Counted from the stretch's first letter, positions 33,463 through 43,805 are shown. The stretch: 64,000 nt of DNA from Gammaproteobacteria bacterium (GCA_021772985.1 JAJFKX010000043.1:62001-126000); one strand, 5' to 3'. The notes: a model not told the origin generated them from the letters alone. A program made the numbers and translations.

Positions 33463-34149
33463 GTGACTATACCTGATCATGGTTCCTATTCTCGTAACCA
33501 CAGTTTCAAGCACGATCCATTTGTAAAAAGAAGCTGTCAGCAAATCAGCCAGGGCACATACAAAGGCGGTACAAAAACCGACCGAGGTCATCTTGTTCCA
33601 GCAAACCATTTAGATTTTAATGCCGGCGCTATTAAGAATAGCAATTTGATGACCAATATATTACCGCAAGTAGCTGTCATGAATCGAGGTGCATGGCTAA
33701 AAACAGAAGAGATAACAGAGTGCTATCGCGACATTGTTAACCTAACTGTAATAGGTGGTATTGTCTGGACGAAGCCAAGAGGTGATGATTTTATTGAAAC
33801 ACATGGCGTTGAAACACCAAAATCATTCTGGAAAGTATTGATTGTTGGAAGAACAGTTCCCTTAAGCCAGCGCCCCAGTTGGGCTAAAAATCGTAGACAT
33901 AAACCACCACCAACCCAGGCAATCGCATGGTTAATCCCCAATGATAAAGCCTCACTTAAACGCAACATCAATCAATTTGTTATTACTTGGGATCAATTAA
34001 AAACAAAACTTGGAGATAATTTAGGTGCAGTAAACATTACATCTCTTCCTCCCCCTTCTTCGTTAATTCCAGCCCCAAACAGACGCTTAGAGTCCCTGAG
34101 CTGGGCAGATAAGAACTGGCCAAGCCTTAAAGGATGCAATTTAGGTTAG
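33463..34149 (+). CDS. DNA/RNA non-specific endonuclease, 5' end interrupted
   Basis: The 228-residue frame from GTG 33463 holds the beta-beta-alpha-metal nuclease core with TDRGHLVPANH, the catalytic His inside DRGH, and NILPQVAVMNRGAWLKTEE. Homology-like sequence continues in frame upstream (RDFRFFKVWLDCNLRGAVRF), back to an in-frame ATG at 33313, but a TGA at 33358-33360 interrupts it. So either the N-terminus, probably a signal peptide, is broken or a downstream start is used. The family cleaves DNA and RNA, usually outside the cytoplasm. The GTG has no good ribosome site. The membrane-protein gene follows 9 nt later. Confidence 0.8.
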   Translation: MTIPDHGSYSRNHSFKHDPFVKRSCQQISQGTYKGGTKTDRGHLVPANHLDFNAGAIKNSNLMTNILPQVAVMNRGAWLKTEEITECYRDIVNLTVIGGIVWTKPRGDDFIETHGVETPKSFWKVLIVGRTVPLSQRPSWAKNRRHKPPPTQAIAWLIPNDKASLKRNINQFVITWDQLKTKLGDNLGAVNITSLPPPSSLIPAPNRRLESLSWADKNWPSLKGCNLG

Positions 34150-34158
34150 GAGAAATAT

Positions 34159-34770
34159 ATGAAAAATACTTTAATGTTGATGGGAATAGTTGCCTTTATA
34201 TTGTTATTTTTCGTTTTCCTATCTGTCCTTCGAACTCATAATGGGCCGGAACTTCCTCCACTACACGATGGTGTCAATATTGAGCTCTTCAGCGCCATGA
34301 TTACATACTTACTATTCACGGCTGTTATTGTTGAACGTTTTTTGGAAATAATCATCGGTGCTGAACGTGAGCGTTTAAAGCAACCATTGCTCCAAGCAAC
34401 TCATATTGCAAAAGAAACCCTAGATAAAGCAAATGACACTCGGCGTAGTGCCGATTATGAAAAGCTTCTTACCTGCAAGAGCAAGCTCGAGTTGTTTCGA
34501 GAAGAAACTCGCCAAAAGACCCTGCGTGCTGGTTTTATTATTGGCTTAATCGCAGCCATCTGCGGTGTTGCCGTTTTGCGCCCGATATTTGATACTTCAG
34601 AATTCCCAAATTGGCAACTTGGCTTGTTTTGGGCATTGGATTGCGTCTTAACAGCTGGAATAGTCTCAGGAGGCAGTTCTGGCATATCCAAACTAAATAA
34701 TGTCATTATTAGCCATCTTAATAAATCAAAAGAACAAAGCAGCATTAAAACTCAACAAACTATAATTTAA
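34159..34770 (+). CDS. Membrane protein downstream of the nuclease
   Basis: A 203-residue protein with about four hydrophobic segments: LMGIVAFILLFFVFLSVL, FSAMITYLLFTAVIVERFLE, AGFIIGLIAAICGVAVL and LFWALDCVLTAGIVSGG. A basic, probably cytosolic helical region of about 50 residues lies between the second and third. The end is Ser/Lys-rich. No family recognised. It is 9 nt after the nuclease stop with AGGAG before the ATG, so it is co-transcribed and could act with it. Confidence 0.7.
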   Translation: MKNTLMLMGIVAFILLFFVFLSVLRTHNGPELPPLHDGVNIELFSAMITYLLFTAVIVERFLEIIIGAERERLKQPLLQATHIAKETLDKANDTRRSADYEKLLTCKSKLELFREETRQKTLRAGFIIGLIAAICGVAVLRPIFDTSEFPNWQLGLFWALDCVLTAGIVSGGSSGISKLNNVIISHLNKSKEQSSIKTQQTII

Positions 34771-34864
34771 TCCACGTAACTGCCTGTCATGAAGTCATAC
34801 TGAGCGATAGTCAATAACAATGGTCCAAGGTATCGATCTGTTCTTTTACCCCACATCCTCGATA

Positions 34865-37800
34865 TCATGGCTGCTTATCATTGCGAACCAGTCTTCGCGT
34901 CAACACATAAAACACCGGCGTAAACAACAACCCAAATAAGGTCACCCCAAGCATCCCACTAAACACGGCCGTACCCAGTGATTGTCGCATCTCCGCACCT
35001 GCCCCACTGGCCAGAACCAACGGCACCACCCCAAGAATAAAGGCAAATGATGTCATCAAAATTGGCCTCAGGCGCAACTTGGCCGCACTGATTGCAGACT
35101 CCCAGCGGTCTTTTCCTGAATCTTCCTGCTGCTTGGCAAATTCCACAATCAAAATTGCATTCTTTGATGCCAGCCCGATCAATACTACTAAACCGATTTG
35201 CGTCAGGATGTTGTTGTCCATACCGGCAATGCTGACCCCGGTAATTGCTGAGAGCAGGCACATCGGCACAATCAGGATAACCGCCAGCGGCAATGACCAG
35301 CTCTCGTACTGGGCAGCCAACAGCAGAAATACAAAAATTACCGCCAGCATAAATGCAACTGAAGCCGTACCACCTGCCTGTTTTTGCTGGTATGCAATTT
35401 CCGTCCATTCGTAATCAATACCATCCGGTAATACTTGCTCAGCCAGGCGTTCCATGGCTGCAATGGCTTCTCCGGAACTAAAACCTGACGCAGCATCACC
35501 GATCAAAGCTGCCGATGGATACAGGTTATATCTGGGCACCCGTGATGGCCCAGCTGTGTCTTTGGGTTCGGCGACTGCACCAATTGGCACCATATCGCCA
35601 TCACGATTGCGCACCCTGATACGGGTGACATCGTCCGGCGTTAAACGATATGGCGCATCGGCCTGTGCTGTTACTCTAAAAGTTCTACCTAAATAATTGA
35701 AATCATTGATAAAAGCTGAGCCCAAGTAAACTTCCAAGCCCTCAAACACATTGCTGACCGGCACCCCCAGCCTTTCCGCTTGCTCACGATCAATATCCAG
35801 GTACATTTGCGGCGTGCCGTTTTCAAAGAAGGTAAATACCGCAGTTAACGCAGGGTCCTGGTTAGCAGCGCCGGCCAATGCCCAGGTTGCTTGCTCCAGT
35901 GCTGCAAGCCCACGTCCACGGCGGTCCTGAATCATCATCCTGAACCCACCGGCGTTACCGATGCCGCGTACCGGAGGTGGTGGAATCACCACAATAAATG
36001 CTTCCTTGATACCCGCCATCCGACCGCGCATTTCATTCAGCAGGCTGTCATAAGTCAAACCTTTGGCATTGCGCGTGGCAAAATCCTCCAATACCGGGAA
36101 AATTGCGGCGGCATTGGAGGCATTGGTGAAAGTTGCACCGGCAAAACCAGCAAATGCCACAGCATTTTCCACACCATCCATGGCCAGCAACCCATCCACT
36201 GCTTGCTGCACAACCGCGTCGGTACGAGATAATGAAGCACCAGGTGGCAGTTGAATACTGACAATAAAATAACCCTGATCCTGAGGTGGAATAAACCCGG
36301 TCGGTACCCGGTTGAATTGCCAACCTGTTAACAGCATCAGACCGGCATAGACCAACAACACAAGCCCCCCGGTGCGGACCAGTCGTGCCACTACCCGGCC
36401 ATAACGCTCGGAAACCCACTCCAGTGTTTGATTAAATTTGCAGAAAAAGAATTTCAAAGGATGTCGCCAGCTGCGGTTAGGTGCATTGCAAGGCTCGTTT
36501 TCGTGCGGCTTCATAATCAGTGTGGCCATCGCCGGACTGAGGGTCAGTGAAACCAACACCGAAATTACTGTAGCCACGGCAATGGTTACCCCGAACTGTT
36601 GGTAAAATTTACCGGAAATGCCCTCCAGAAATGTAGTCGGTAGGAATACTGCAACCAGCACCAACCCCATTGCAATCAATGCACCGCCAACTTCATCCAT
36701 GGTCTTACGGGCTGCATCACGCGGGTTTAAGCCCTCTTTCATGTTACGTTCCATGTTCTCGACCACCACAATCGCATCGTCCACCACGATCCCGATCGCC
36801 AGCACCAGCCCGAACAAAGTCAGGTTATTCAAAGAAAAACCCAAGCCCTGCATTACTGCAAATGTACCTACCAGTGACACTGGAATGGCTACAATCGGAA
36901 TAATCGCCGCCCGCCAGGTTTGCAGGAAAACGATAATGACAATCACCACCAGCAATACGGCTTCAAAGATGGTCAATACCACTTCATCAATCGATTCCTC
37001 AATAAACTCGGTTGGATTGTAGGCAATTTCATACTCCAATCCCTGCGGAAAATCCTGGCTCAGTTCATGCATGGTTGCCAGAATTTCATCTGCAGTTTCC
37101 ACGGCATTGGTACCTGGGCGCTGGAATACCGGAAGCGCCACCGCTGGGAATTCACCCAAATAACCACGGGTTACATAGTTTTGGGCGCCCAGTTCCACCC
37201 GCCCGACATCTTTAAGCCTAACTATCTGGCCATCAGCCCCGGACTTCACCACCACATTTTCAAACTGCTCAGGATCGATCAGGCGGCCCTGGGTTTGGAC
37301 ATTCACCTCAAAGGCATTTTGCTGTGGCACCGGTGGTTGATTGATGGTGCCACTGGCCACCTGGATATTCTGGCTGCGTAATGCCTGCACAATATCGCCG
37401 GCTGTTAAACCCAGAATCTGTGCCCGGTCAGGGTCCAGCCAGATGCGCATGGCGTACTCACTGGCGCCAAACAACTGGATATCCCCCACCCCTTCAATAC
37501 GTGCCAGCCGGTCACGCAACTGCAATACTGCGTAGTTGCCGATATAGGTTTGATCATAGGTTCCATCACGCGAGAACATATTAATAACCAGCATCAAATC
37601 CGGTGAATTCTTACGCGTAGTTACCCCCAAACGTCTAACTTCTTCCGGCAAACGTGGTTCAGCAATCGCGACCCTGTTTTGCACCAGCACCTGTGCCTGA
37701 TCCAGATCTGTGCCCAGTTCAAAGGTGATGGTTAATTGCATTCGACCATCGCCGGTGGATTGCGACAACAGGTATAACATACCTTCAACGCCGTTGATTT

Positions 37801-38008
37801 CCTGCTCAATCGGCGTGGCCACTGTATTGGCAACAGTTTCGGCATTGGCGCCTGGATAAGTAGCAGTCACCTGGATCGTCGGTGGCGCCACTTGTGGATA
37901 TTGTTCAATCGGCAGGGAAAAATATGATAATCCACCGACAATCATCGCCAGAATCGACAAAACTGTCGCAAAGATCGGACGGTCGATAAAAAAATGAGAG
38001 ATATTCAT
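34865..38008 (-). CDS. RND efflux pump inner-membrane permease (HAE1/AcrB-like)
   Basis: A 1047-residue protein of usual family length. It begins MNISHFFIDRPIFATVLSIL and has the proton-relay segment LAIGIVVDDAIVVVENMERN in TM4 and GLASKNAILIVEFAK in TM10. The two-fold repeat of six membrane helices plus a large periplasmic loop is present. HAE1 pumps export drugs, bile acids and detergents by proton antiport as trimers. Its start is 4 nt from the stop of the adaptor gene. No outer-membrane factor gene lies nearby, so a TolC/OprM from elsewhere is expected. Confidence 0.96.
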   Translation of the reverse strand: MNISHFFIDRPIFATVLSILAMIVGGLSYFSLPIEQYPQVAPPTIQVTATYPGANAETVANTVATPIEQEINGVEGMLYLLSQSTGDGRMQLTITFELGTDLDQAQVLVQNRVAIAEPRLPEEVRRLGVTTRKNSPDLMLVINMFSRDGTYDQTYIGNYAVLQLRDRLARIEGVGDIQLFGASEYAMRIWLDPDRAQILGLTAGDIVQALRSQNIQVASGTINQPPVPQQNAFEVNVQTQGRLIDPEQFENVVVKSGADGQIVRLKDVGRVELGAQNYVTRGYLGEFPAVALPVFQRPGTNAVETADEILATMHELSQDFPQGLEYEIAYNPTEFIEESIDEVVLTIFEAVLLVVIVIIVFLQTWRAAIIPIVAIPVSLVGTFAVMQGLGFSLNNLTLFGLVLAIGIVVDDAIVVVENMERNMKEGLNPRDAARKTMDEVGGALIAMGLVLVAVFLPTTFLEGISGKFYQQFGVTIAVATVISVLVSLTLSPAMATLIMKPHENEPCNAPNRSWRHPLKFFFCKFNQTLEWVSERYGRVVARLVRTGGLVLLVYAGLMLLTGWQFNRVPTGFIPPQDQGYFIVSIQLPPGASLSRTDAVVQQAVDGLLAMDGVENAVAFAGFAGATFTNASNAAAIFPVLEDFATRNAKGLTYDSLLNEMRGRMAGIKEAFIVVIPPPPVRGIGNAGGFRMMIQDRRGRGLAALEQATWALAGAANQDPALTAVFTFFENGTPQMYLDIDREQAERLGVPVSNVFEGLEVYLGSAFINDFNYLGRTFRVTAQADAPYRLTPDDVTRIRVRNRDGDMVPIGAVAEPKDTAGPSRVPRYNLYPSAALIGDAASGFSSGEAIAAMERLAEQVLPDGIDYEWTEIAYQQKQAGGTASVAFMLAVIFVFLLLAAQYESWSLPLAVILIVPMCLLSAITGVSIAGMDNNILTQIGLVVLIGLASKNAILIVEFAKQQEDSGKDRWESAISAAKLRLRPILMTSFAFILGVVPLVLASGAGAEMRQSLGTAVFSGMLGVTLFGLLFTPVFYVLTRRLVRNDKQP

Positions 38009-38011
38009 TAT

Positions 38012-39142
38012 TTATGACCTGCCGGCGCTTTCTGATTCAGTAATTTCACCATCTACCGGCGTTACCAGCGTGCCGGGACGGGCTCGTTGCAGGCCATTGA
38101 TAATTACCCGGTCACCGGCAACCAACCCTTCACGGATGATCCGTAAACCACCATCCCTCAGCGGTCCTAAAGTAACAAAGCGCATTTCCGCCTGATTTTC
38201 GGCACCTACCACCATGACAAACTTGCGTGACTGATCGGTACCAATAACTTCATCTGGAACCAATATAGCTTCATACTCACCACTGCCAAGCAACCGGGCA
38301 CGGCCAGTTTGCCCAGGATAAATGACCAAACCCGGATTGGGCAGAATCGCTCTGCCTTGGATAGTGCCGGTACCCAGATCAACCTCGTTATCAACAAAGT
38401 CCATATAACCTTCATGCACATATTCATCTTCATCGTACAACTTGACAAAAATCGGATTCGGATTGTCCTGTGAGCCCGGCCGTTGTCCACTTCGATCCAG
38501 TCGGGTGTAACGCAATAACTCCCTTTCACTGGCTTCAAAAATAAAATGGATGGGGTCTTGCGAAACAATTGTGGTCAACAATGTCTCATTGGCAATGACC
38601 AGATTACCGGCATCAACCTCCTGGGTTGAGATGCGCCCGCTAATCGGCGCTTTGACCTCGGTAAACTCCATATCCAAAGCAGCTTGATCCAGGCTGGCTT
38701 TAGCCACTTTTAACTCCTGCAAGCGCCGATCAAATTCTTCCTGTGGAATCACCCGGCTGGAGCGTAATTCTTCCGCACGATCATATTCTTTGACCGCCAG
38801 ATCGTATTGCGCCTGAGCACGGTCTCGGGCAATCCGAAACGACCGTTGATCTATAACAAACAGCGGGTCACCCTGGGCAACTGTCTGGCCATCATCAAAC
38901 TCAATTGATTCCAGATATCCGCTAACCCGGGCACGTACTTCAACCCGCTCCACTGCCTGAAATCGGCCGGTATATTCGTCCCAATCAACAATCGACTTAA
39001 TCAAGGGAGTGGCCACAATTACCTCAGGCGGTGCAGCTACATTGGCGTCCTGACGATCTGGCTGACAAGCTGTTAACACCACTAGTGCTATTAATACCGG
39101 CAACTTTAAAAAACTCGTAAAAGATAGACCAATGAACCGCAT
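38012..39142 (-). CDS. RND periplasmic adaptor (membrane fusion protein)
   Basis: A 376-residue lipoprotein: a hydrophobic leader ends in LTACQ, with Cys as the lipidation site. The lipoyl/biotin-like half-motifs VRARVSGYLESIEFDDGQTV and TEVKAPISGRISTQEVDAGN flank an alpha-hairpin (IARDRAQAQYDLAVKEYDRA). It links the inner-membrane pump to a TolC-like channel. It is the first gene of the pump operon, divergent from the radical SAM gene. No TetR-type repressor is adjacent. Confidence 0.95.
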   Translation of the reverse strand: MRFIGLSFTSFLKLPVLIALVVLTACQPDRQDANVAAPPEVIVATPLIKSIVDWDEYTGRFQAVERVEVRARVSGYLESIEFDDGQTVAQGDPLFVIDQRSFRIARDRAQAQYDLAVKEYDRAEELRSSRVIPQEEFDRRLQELKVAKASLDQAALDMEFTEVKAPISGRISTQEVDAGNLVIANETLLTTIVSQDPIHFIFEASERELLRYTRLDRSGQRPGSQDNPNPIFVKLYDEDEYVHEGYMDFVDNEVDLGTGTIQGRAILPNPGLVIYPGQTGRARLLGSGEYEAILVPDEVIGTDQSRKFVMVVGAENQAEMRFVTLGPLRDGGLRIIREGLVAGDRVIINGLQRARPGTLVTPVDGEITESESAGRS

Positions 39143-39268
39143 GCTGAACTCCTTGAATATTTATATTCTTATGTCCGCTAATTGTGGATCGTTCTAGCGT
39201 AAAACAATCTTAGCCATATAGCACGAATGAATAGCCATATGACAGAATTTCTTATCGCCTGATTAAAC

Positions 39269-40348
39269 ATGTCTCAACCCACCAAACCCATTGCCCGCGG
39301 CACAGCAACCAACCCTTCCGGCCGATTCGAATCATTGGATATTGAGCGTGACTTTGACGATGGCTGGGGCTTAAACATCGATGATCCGGATTTCCCAGAA
39401 CCCAAGCTACGCACCCAGTTCTATAAAGACCACAGCAAATCCGTCCTCAGCTACAACAACAGCCCCGATATACGCCCAGGCATAATGCTAAACCCCTATC
39501 GTGGCTGTGAGCACGGCTGCGTTTATTGTTTTGCACGTCCAAGTCATGAATACCTGGGGCTATCAGCAGGGTTGGATTTTGAAAGCAAGATATTCGTCAA
39601 ACATAATGCACCCAAATTACTGACTCAAGAGCTAAATGCAAAAAAATATCGGCCACAACCCATCTCTATCAGTGGCAACACCGATCCATATCAGCCTGTT
39701 GAAAGGCAACTCAAACTTACCCGGCAGTGTTTGCAGGTGATTGCCAAGTTTCGTAACCCTGTTGGGATCATCACTAAAAATCATTTGGTTACACGTGATA
39801 TAGATATTCTGAAAGAGCTCGCCAGCTTTCAAGGTGTCGTGGTAAACCTATCATTGACTACCCTGGACGCTGAACTCACCAAAACCATGGAGCCTAGGAC
39901 ATCCCGACCCAATGCTCGATTGCGAGCAATCGAAAAGTTGAGTAACGCAGGCATACCGGTCAATGTGTTGATGGGGCCGATTATTCCTGGTCTGACTGAT
40001 TATGAGATCCCTGCGCTATTAAAAGCAGCTGCTGATGCCGGCGCTCAATCGGCCGGCCATACCATGCTGCGCTTATCACATGGTTTGAAAGATTTGTTTC
40101 AAGCTTGGCTGGATAAGCATTATCCCGATAAGAAATCACGGGTACTAGGCAGAATTCGTGATACCCGTGGTGGTAAATTGAATGACACACGCTGGGGGGT
40201 TCGCCAGCGTGGAGAAGGGCCTTATGCGGAACACATTGCCAATGTGTTCACTGTACACAAAAAGAAATACGGACTTACCTGCAAATTCACGTTGAATTGC
40301 GAAGCTTTTCGCAAGCAACCCGTAAGCGGTCAACTACAACTGTTCTAA
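39269..40348 (+). CDS. PA0069-family radical SAM protein
   Basis: A 359-residue protein with the Fe-S motif YRGCEHGCVYCFARPSHEYL (Cys-x3-Cys-x2-Cys), the SAM-site-like ISISGNTDPYQPVERQLKLT, and VLMGPIIPGLTDYEIPALLK, close to the spore-photoproduct-lyase branch. The family is common in proteobacteria but has no assigned substrate. It stands alone, divergent from the RND operon. Confidence 0.9.
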   Translation: MSQPTKPIARGTATNPSGRFESLDIERDFDDGWGLNIDDPDFPEPKLRTQFYKDHSKSVLSYNNSPDIRPGIMLNPYRGCEHGCVYCFARPSHEYLGLSAGLDFESKIFVKHNAPKLLTQELNAKKYRPQPISISGNTDPYQPVERQLKLTRQCLQVIAKFRNPVGIITKNHLVTRDIDILKELASFQGVVVNLSLTTLDAELTKTMEPRTSRPNARLRAIEKLSNAGIPVNVLMGPIIPGLTDYEIPALLKAAADAGAQSAGHTMLRLSHGLKDLFQAWLDKHYPDKKSRVLGRIRDTRGGKLNDTRWGVRQRGEGPYAEHIANVFTVHKKKYGLTCKFTLNCEAFRKQPVSGQLQLF

Positions 40349-40455
40349 TCGTCATACACCCGATAAACCGCAAACCTGTATTGAACCCTCAGACTAGACG
40401 ATCGTATAGTGTATGATTACCGTTTTTTATTAATTCCTTGAATGGAGAAGTCGTC

Positions 40456-43047
40456 ATGCGTACTGGCTTTAAATATATATTTGCCTTAGTCACGTTGTTT
40501 GCGATGGGGGTTTCTGGTTTCTACCTGTTAAAACCGGTTCCGCAACAGCAATATCAAGCTCTGGCAGCCGCTCCTGCCGGGAAAGTTCCAGGTGGAGGTG
40601 ATTATTGGGCCACACGTTACACCTACCCGACTTTCCAGTTTGATGCACGCTGGCTGACTGAAGCCAAAATACAACACGACCGCATGCGGGAAGCCGCACC
40701 AGCAGGCCTCCGTATGGCGGCAAATCGTGGTGGTAATAATCTGCCGACAGACAGCTTTACCCTGCTCGGCCCGCGCCCGCTGAATACAGGCCCCGGCGCC
40801 AATGCCGGTCGGACCAATACTATTGTTACCCACCCTATTGACGATACCATTGCTTATATCGGTTCTGATGGTGGTGGCGTGTGGAAAACCACCAACTGCT
40901 GTGACGCCAACACTACCTGGACTCCATTGACTGATGATCCGCTTTTTAACTCTATCGCCATTGGTGATTTAACCATGGACCCGAATGACCCGGATATTGT
41001 GTATGCCGGAACAGGCGATTTACGTTACGGCTCATTTTCCTTCGGTAGCGCCGGCCTGTTGCGCACCAAAGATGCGGGCACCACCTGGGAAATCCTGGGT
41101 ACCGATGAATTTGCTCCTGCGCTGCCCTTGCCGCCTGGAAGCTTTCCGCAATATCAGTCAATTGGCAAAGTTCTGATTGACCCGCGTGACAGTGAAACCA
41201 TTGTGGTCGGCACCAAGACTGGCTTGTTTTTATCATACGATGACGGCGGCAACTGGACTGGCCCATGTTTTACCAACAGTTTCAATACACAGCGTCAGGA
41301 TATGACTGGACTGCTGTTATTTGATAATGGCACAGCTACCGATGTCATGACCGCAGTCGGAACCCGAGGATTACCCACAGCAGTACAGCCCGACCTGGAT
41401 CAAAATGGCGCAAACGGTATTTATGAATCAGTAATTCCAGCCAGTGGCTGCCCAATTAACTGGCAATTGCTCAGCCGGCCGGACAACGGATGGCCAGCTG
41501 GTATGAGCAGTGGCCTGCCGAATGGTCCTGTGGGCCGCCTTGAAATTGCCCGCGCACCTAGTAACCCTGATATTTTGTATGCAGAGGCTGTCAGCCCTAC
41601 CACCGGGCAATTCATGGGCGTATGGCGCACTACCGATGGTGGCGCGAATTGGACGCAACGTGCTACGCCTGGTGACTTAAACGGTTGTACCGCAGGCGGT
41701 CAATCCTGGTATTACGCCGGCATGCTGATCTCTCCAACTGATCCGGACCAACTGTACTTGAGCAGCTTGAACCTGTTCCGTTCGGACGATGGTGGCGATA
41801 CTTTCGGCGGCACAACTTGCGGCAGCAATGTACATGTTGATCATCATGCCAGAGCCTATGTGCTGAATGACCCATCCAGACTGCTGATCGGCAGTGACGG
41901 AGGCGCATACTATTCTGACAACGCTGATGCCGCCACACCTGGCCAGGTCAATTTCACTCAATTAAACGACACCCTACCCACTATCGAATTCTATTCCGGT
42001 GACATCACGGCTGATTTTGCTACCAGTGCAAACCGCGGCGCAGTCGGAGGTGCGCAAGACAACGGCTCATCAGTGGTTACCTGGAGCGGACCGGTAGTCG
42101 CCACCAACTGGACCCGGGTATTTGGTGGTGACGGTATCTTTGCACGAATCGAACCGGTGCTGGGTCAACGCTGGTACGTTGAATCACAAAACGGCAATGT
42201 GGCTGTCAGCCAAACCGGGCCTTTAGGCAGTTACCAGGGCGTCAACGGCCCATGGGCCGGCGATACACTATCGTTCCTATTTCCATTTGAAATCTTTAAA
42301 CACGACTGTCCACTGGCCACCGGCTGCCAGCACCTGATTGCCGGCAGTAACCGGGTGTGGGAAACCATTACAGGCGGCTTAAACAATGCCAGCTGGTATG
42401 CCAACAGCCCTGACCTGACCAAAGGCACATTGAATGACCGTTCATTTATCAATCAGCTGGCGTTTTCCTTCAGCGATGAAAATGTCGCAATCGCCGGTAC
42501 CAATGACGGTAATGTTGCGATTGGTTTCAATCTCGGCCAGGGCGTAGCCAATACTGCTACCTGGGTAGATGTAACCGACAGTAATGCGATCCTGCCTAAC
42601 CGACCCATTTTAGACGTTGTAACCGATCCATTGAACCCGATGATCGGTTATGCAGCTGTGGGTGGGTTTAACGACAACACACCTTTAACGCCCGGACATG
42701 TGTTACGTGTGGAGTGCAACAGCGACTGCTCCAGTTTTACCTGGATCGACAAATCCGGCAACCTGCCGAACATTCCAGTCAACTCGATAATGACCAACCC
42801 AAACATGCCTAATCAGGTTTTCGCAGGCTCTGATTGGGGATTGTATTTCACCAACAATATTACCGCTGCTTCGCCGATATGGATGCGGTTCACCGAAGGT
42901 CTGCCTTCTGTAATGATTTGGGATATGGCAATAGATCGTGGTTTCAGCACACTCGCCCTGTTCACCCGTTCACGCGGCGCTTTTGCATGGCCGTTACCGG
43001 TCGGAGAAGAGACCTTATTGCAAGATGGCTTTGAGGACACACCATAA
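40456..43047 (+). CDS. Exported BNR/sortilin-like repeat protein
   Basis: From the ATG at 40456 (TGGAGAAG at 7 nt) the protein has 863 residues. The signal peptide-like start is FKYIFALVTLFAMGVSGFYL. Many Asp-box units follow (IGSDGGGVWKTTN, LLRTKDAGTTWEIL, LFLSYDDGGNWTG, GVWRTTDGGANWTQ), so the fold is a beta-propeller like VPS10/BNR or sialidase. No sialidase catalytic set is evident. It ends LLQDGFEDTP; a C-terminal DGFE is a pattern I associate with exported proteins of related genomes. It is presumably secreted or at the cell surface. Confidence 0.85.
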   Translation: MRTGFKYIFALVTLFAMGVSGFYLLKPVPQQQYQALAAAPAGKVPGGGDYWATRYTYPTFQFDARWLTEAKIQHDRMREAAPAGLRMAANRGGNNLPTDSFTLLGPRPLNTGPGANAGRTNTIVTHPIDDTIAYIGSDGGGVWKTTNCCDANTTWTPLTDDPLFNSIAIGDLTMDPNDPDIVYAGTGDLRYGSFSFGSAGLLRTKDAGTTWEILGTDEFAPALPLPPGSFPQYQSIGKVLIDPRDSETIVVGTKTGLFLSYDDGGNWTGPCFTNSFNTQRQDMTGLLLFDNGTATDVMTAVGTRGLPTAVQPDLDQNGANGIYESVIPASGCPINWQLLSRPDNGWPAGMSSGLPNGPVGRLEIARAPSNPDILYAEAVSPTTGQFMGVWRTTDGGANWTQRATPGDLNGCTAGGQSWYYAGMLISPTDPDQLYLSSLNLFRSDDGGDTFGGTTCGSNVHVDHHARAYVLNDPSRLLIGSDGGAYYSDNADAATPGQVNFTQLNDTLPTIEFYSGDITADFATSANRGAVGGAQDNGSSVVTWSGPVVATNWTRVFGGDGIFARIEPVLGQRWYVESQNGNVAVSQTGPLGSYQGVNGPWAGDTLSFLFPFEIFKHDCPLATGCQHLIAGSNRVWETITGGLNNASWYANSPDLTKGTLNDRSFINQLAFSFSDENVAIAGTNDGNVAIGFNLGQGVANTATWVDVTDSNAILPNRPILDVVTDPLNPMIGYAAVGGFNDNTPLTPGHVLRVECNSDCSSFTWIDKSGNLPNIPVNSIMTNPNMPNQVFAGSDWGLYFTNNITAASPIWMRFTEGLPSVMIWDMAIDRGFSTLALFTRSRGAFAWPLPVGEETLLQDGFEDTP

Positions 43048-43065
43048 GCATCAGCCAATAAAAAA

Positions 43066-43087
43066 GGTGGGCCTATGTCGGCCCACC
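43066..43087. terminator. Hairpin after the BNR gene
   Basis: GGTGGGCC (43066-43073) pairs with GGCCCACC (43080-43087) around TATGTC. An A-run precedes it and no T-run follows on the plus strand, so it is a better terminator for the minus strand. It still probably stabilises or ends the BNR transcript. Confidence 0.55.
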
Positions 43088-43185
43088 CTGCTCTCCCCTG
43101 TGGCCTTTCCCCGGTGGCCGCTACCGGTGATATTGTTCCGATAGCCCTCCTTTGCTGTTACTGGCAGAACCTTTCCTGCCGTCAA

Positions 43186-43339
43186 GTTAAATCCCCTTTC
43201 CCCTTTCGCTCCCTTAGGGTGTAGCCCCCTTTCGGTTAAATTCCCCCTTTTCCCTTAAAGGTGTCCCCCTTTTCGGTTTAATCCCCCTTACTCCCTAAAG
43301 GCGTCCCCCTTTGGGTATAATCCCCCTTTTCCCCTCACC
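43186..43339. repeat. C-rich imperfect tandem repeat
   Basis: Units start at 43186, 43235, 43276 and 43316 (partial), 40-49 bp long. Each opens with a GTTAAAT/GTTTAAT-type box followed by CCCCCTTTT runs, and the full units also carry an inner AAAGGTGT-like box. The complementary strand has repeated G4-G5 runs and could form quadruplexes. It lies between the BNR gene and the STAND regulator, in no reading frame. Confidence 0.8.
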
Positions 43340-43805
43340 TTTTTCATGCCGGGAATGCTGCAAGGCATTACTTAAGGTGGCCCCAGTGTTGCAATAGTTA
43401 GCTTTACTAACCTTCCGGTAACCTTCCGGTTGATACCTGCCATATATAATTCAATTATTTCAAATAGTTATGAAAATATAATTACACCTCCCCGTTGACC
43501 CGACAGTGTCTGGGTAACACTTTTCAGGCTATCAATCAGATGAAATGCAAGCTTAAAACCAGAACTTTGATTTAACTTGATCAACTGAAAAAGCCTTTCA
43601 GATGCTGATTATGTCCATAAAGCAGAGTGATACTGCTTGACTGGTATTTCAGTCGCTTTGCATTATGTAATCACTATATAAATAAGCTGCCGATCATCTT
43701 CTCTAGAAATGGGTAATGCCCTTATCCGATAATTGAAATTCAAATTAGCCAATTCCAGAGTCGGCAAGCTATACTGCCAACTTGGCTGATGGGAGATTCA
43801 AACGG
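43340..43805. other. Intergenic region with an 11-bp direct repeat
   Basis: No gene is visible. AACCTTCCGGT occurs twice back to back at 43409-43430, a possible binding site. The rest is AT-rich upstream sequence of the regulator gene, with no promoter I would insist on. Confidence 0.45.

Noticed and set aside
36618-37022. 134-codon frame opposite the RND permease
   Set aside because: Thr/Ser-rich antisense shadow of a strongly supported gene.
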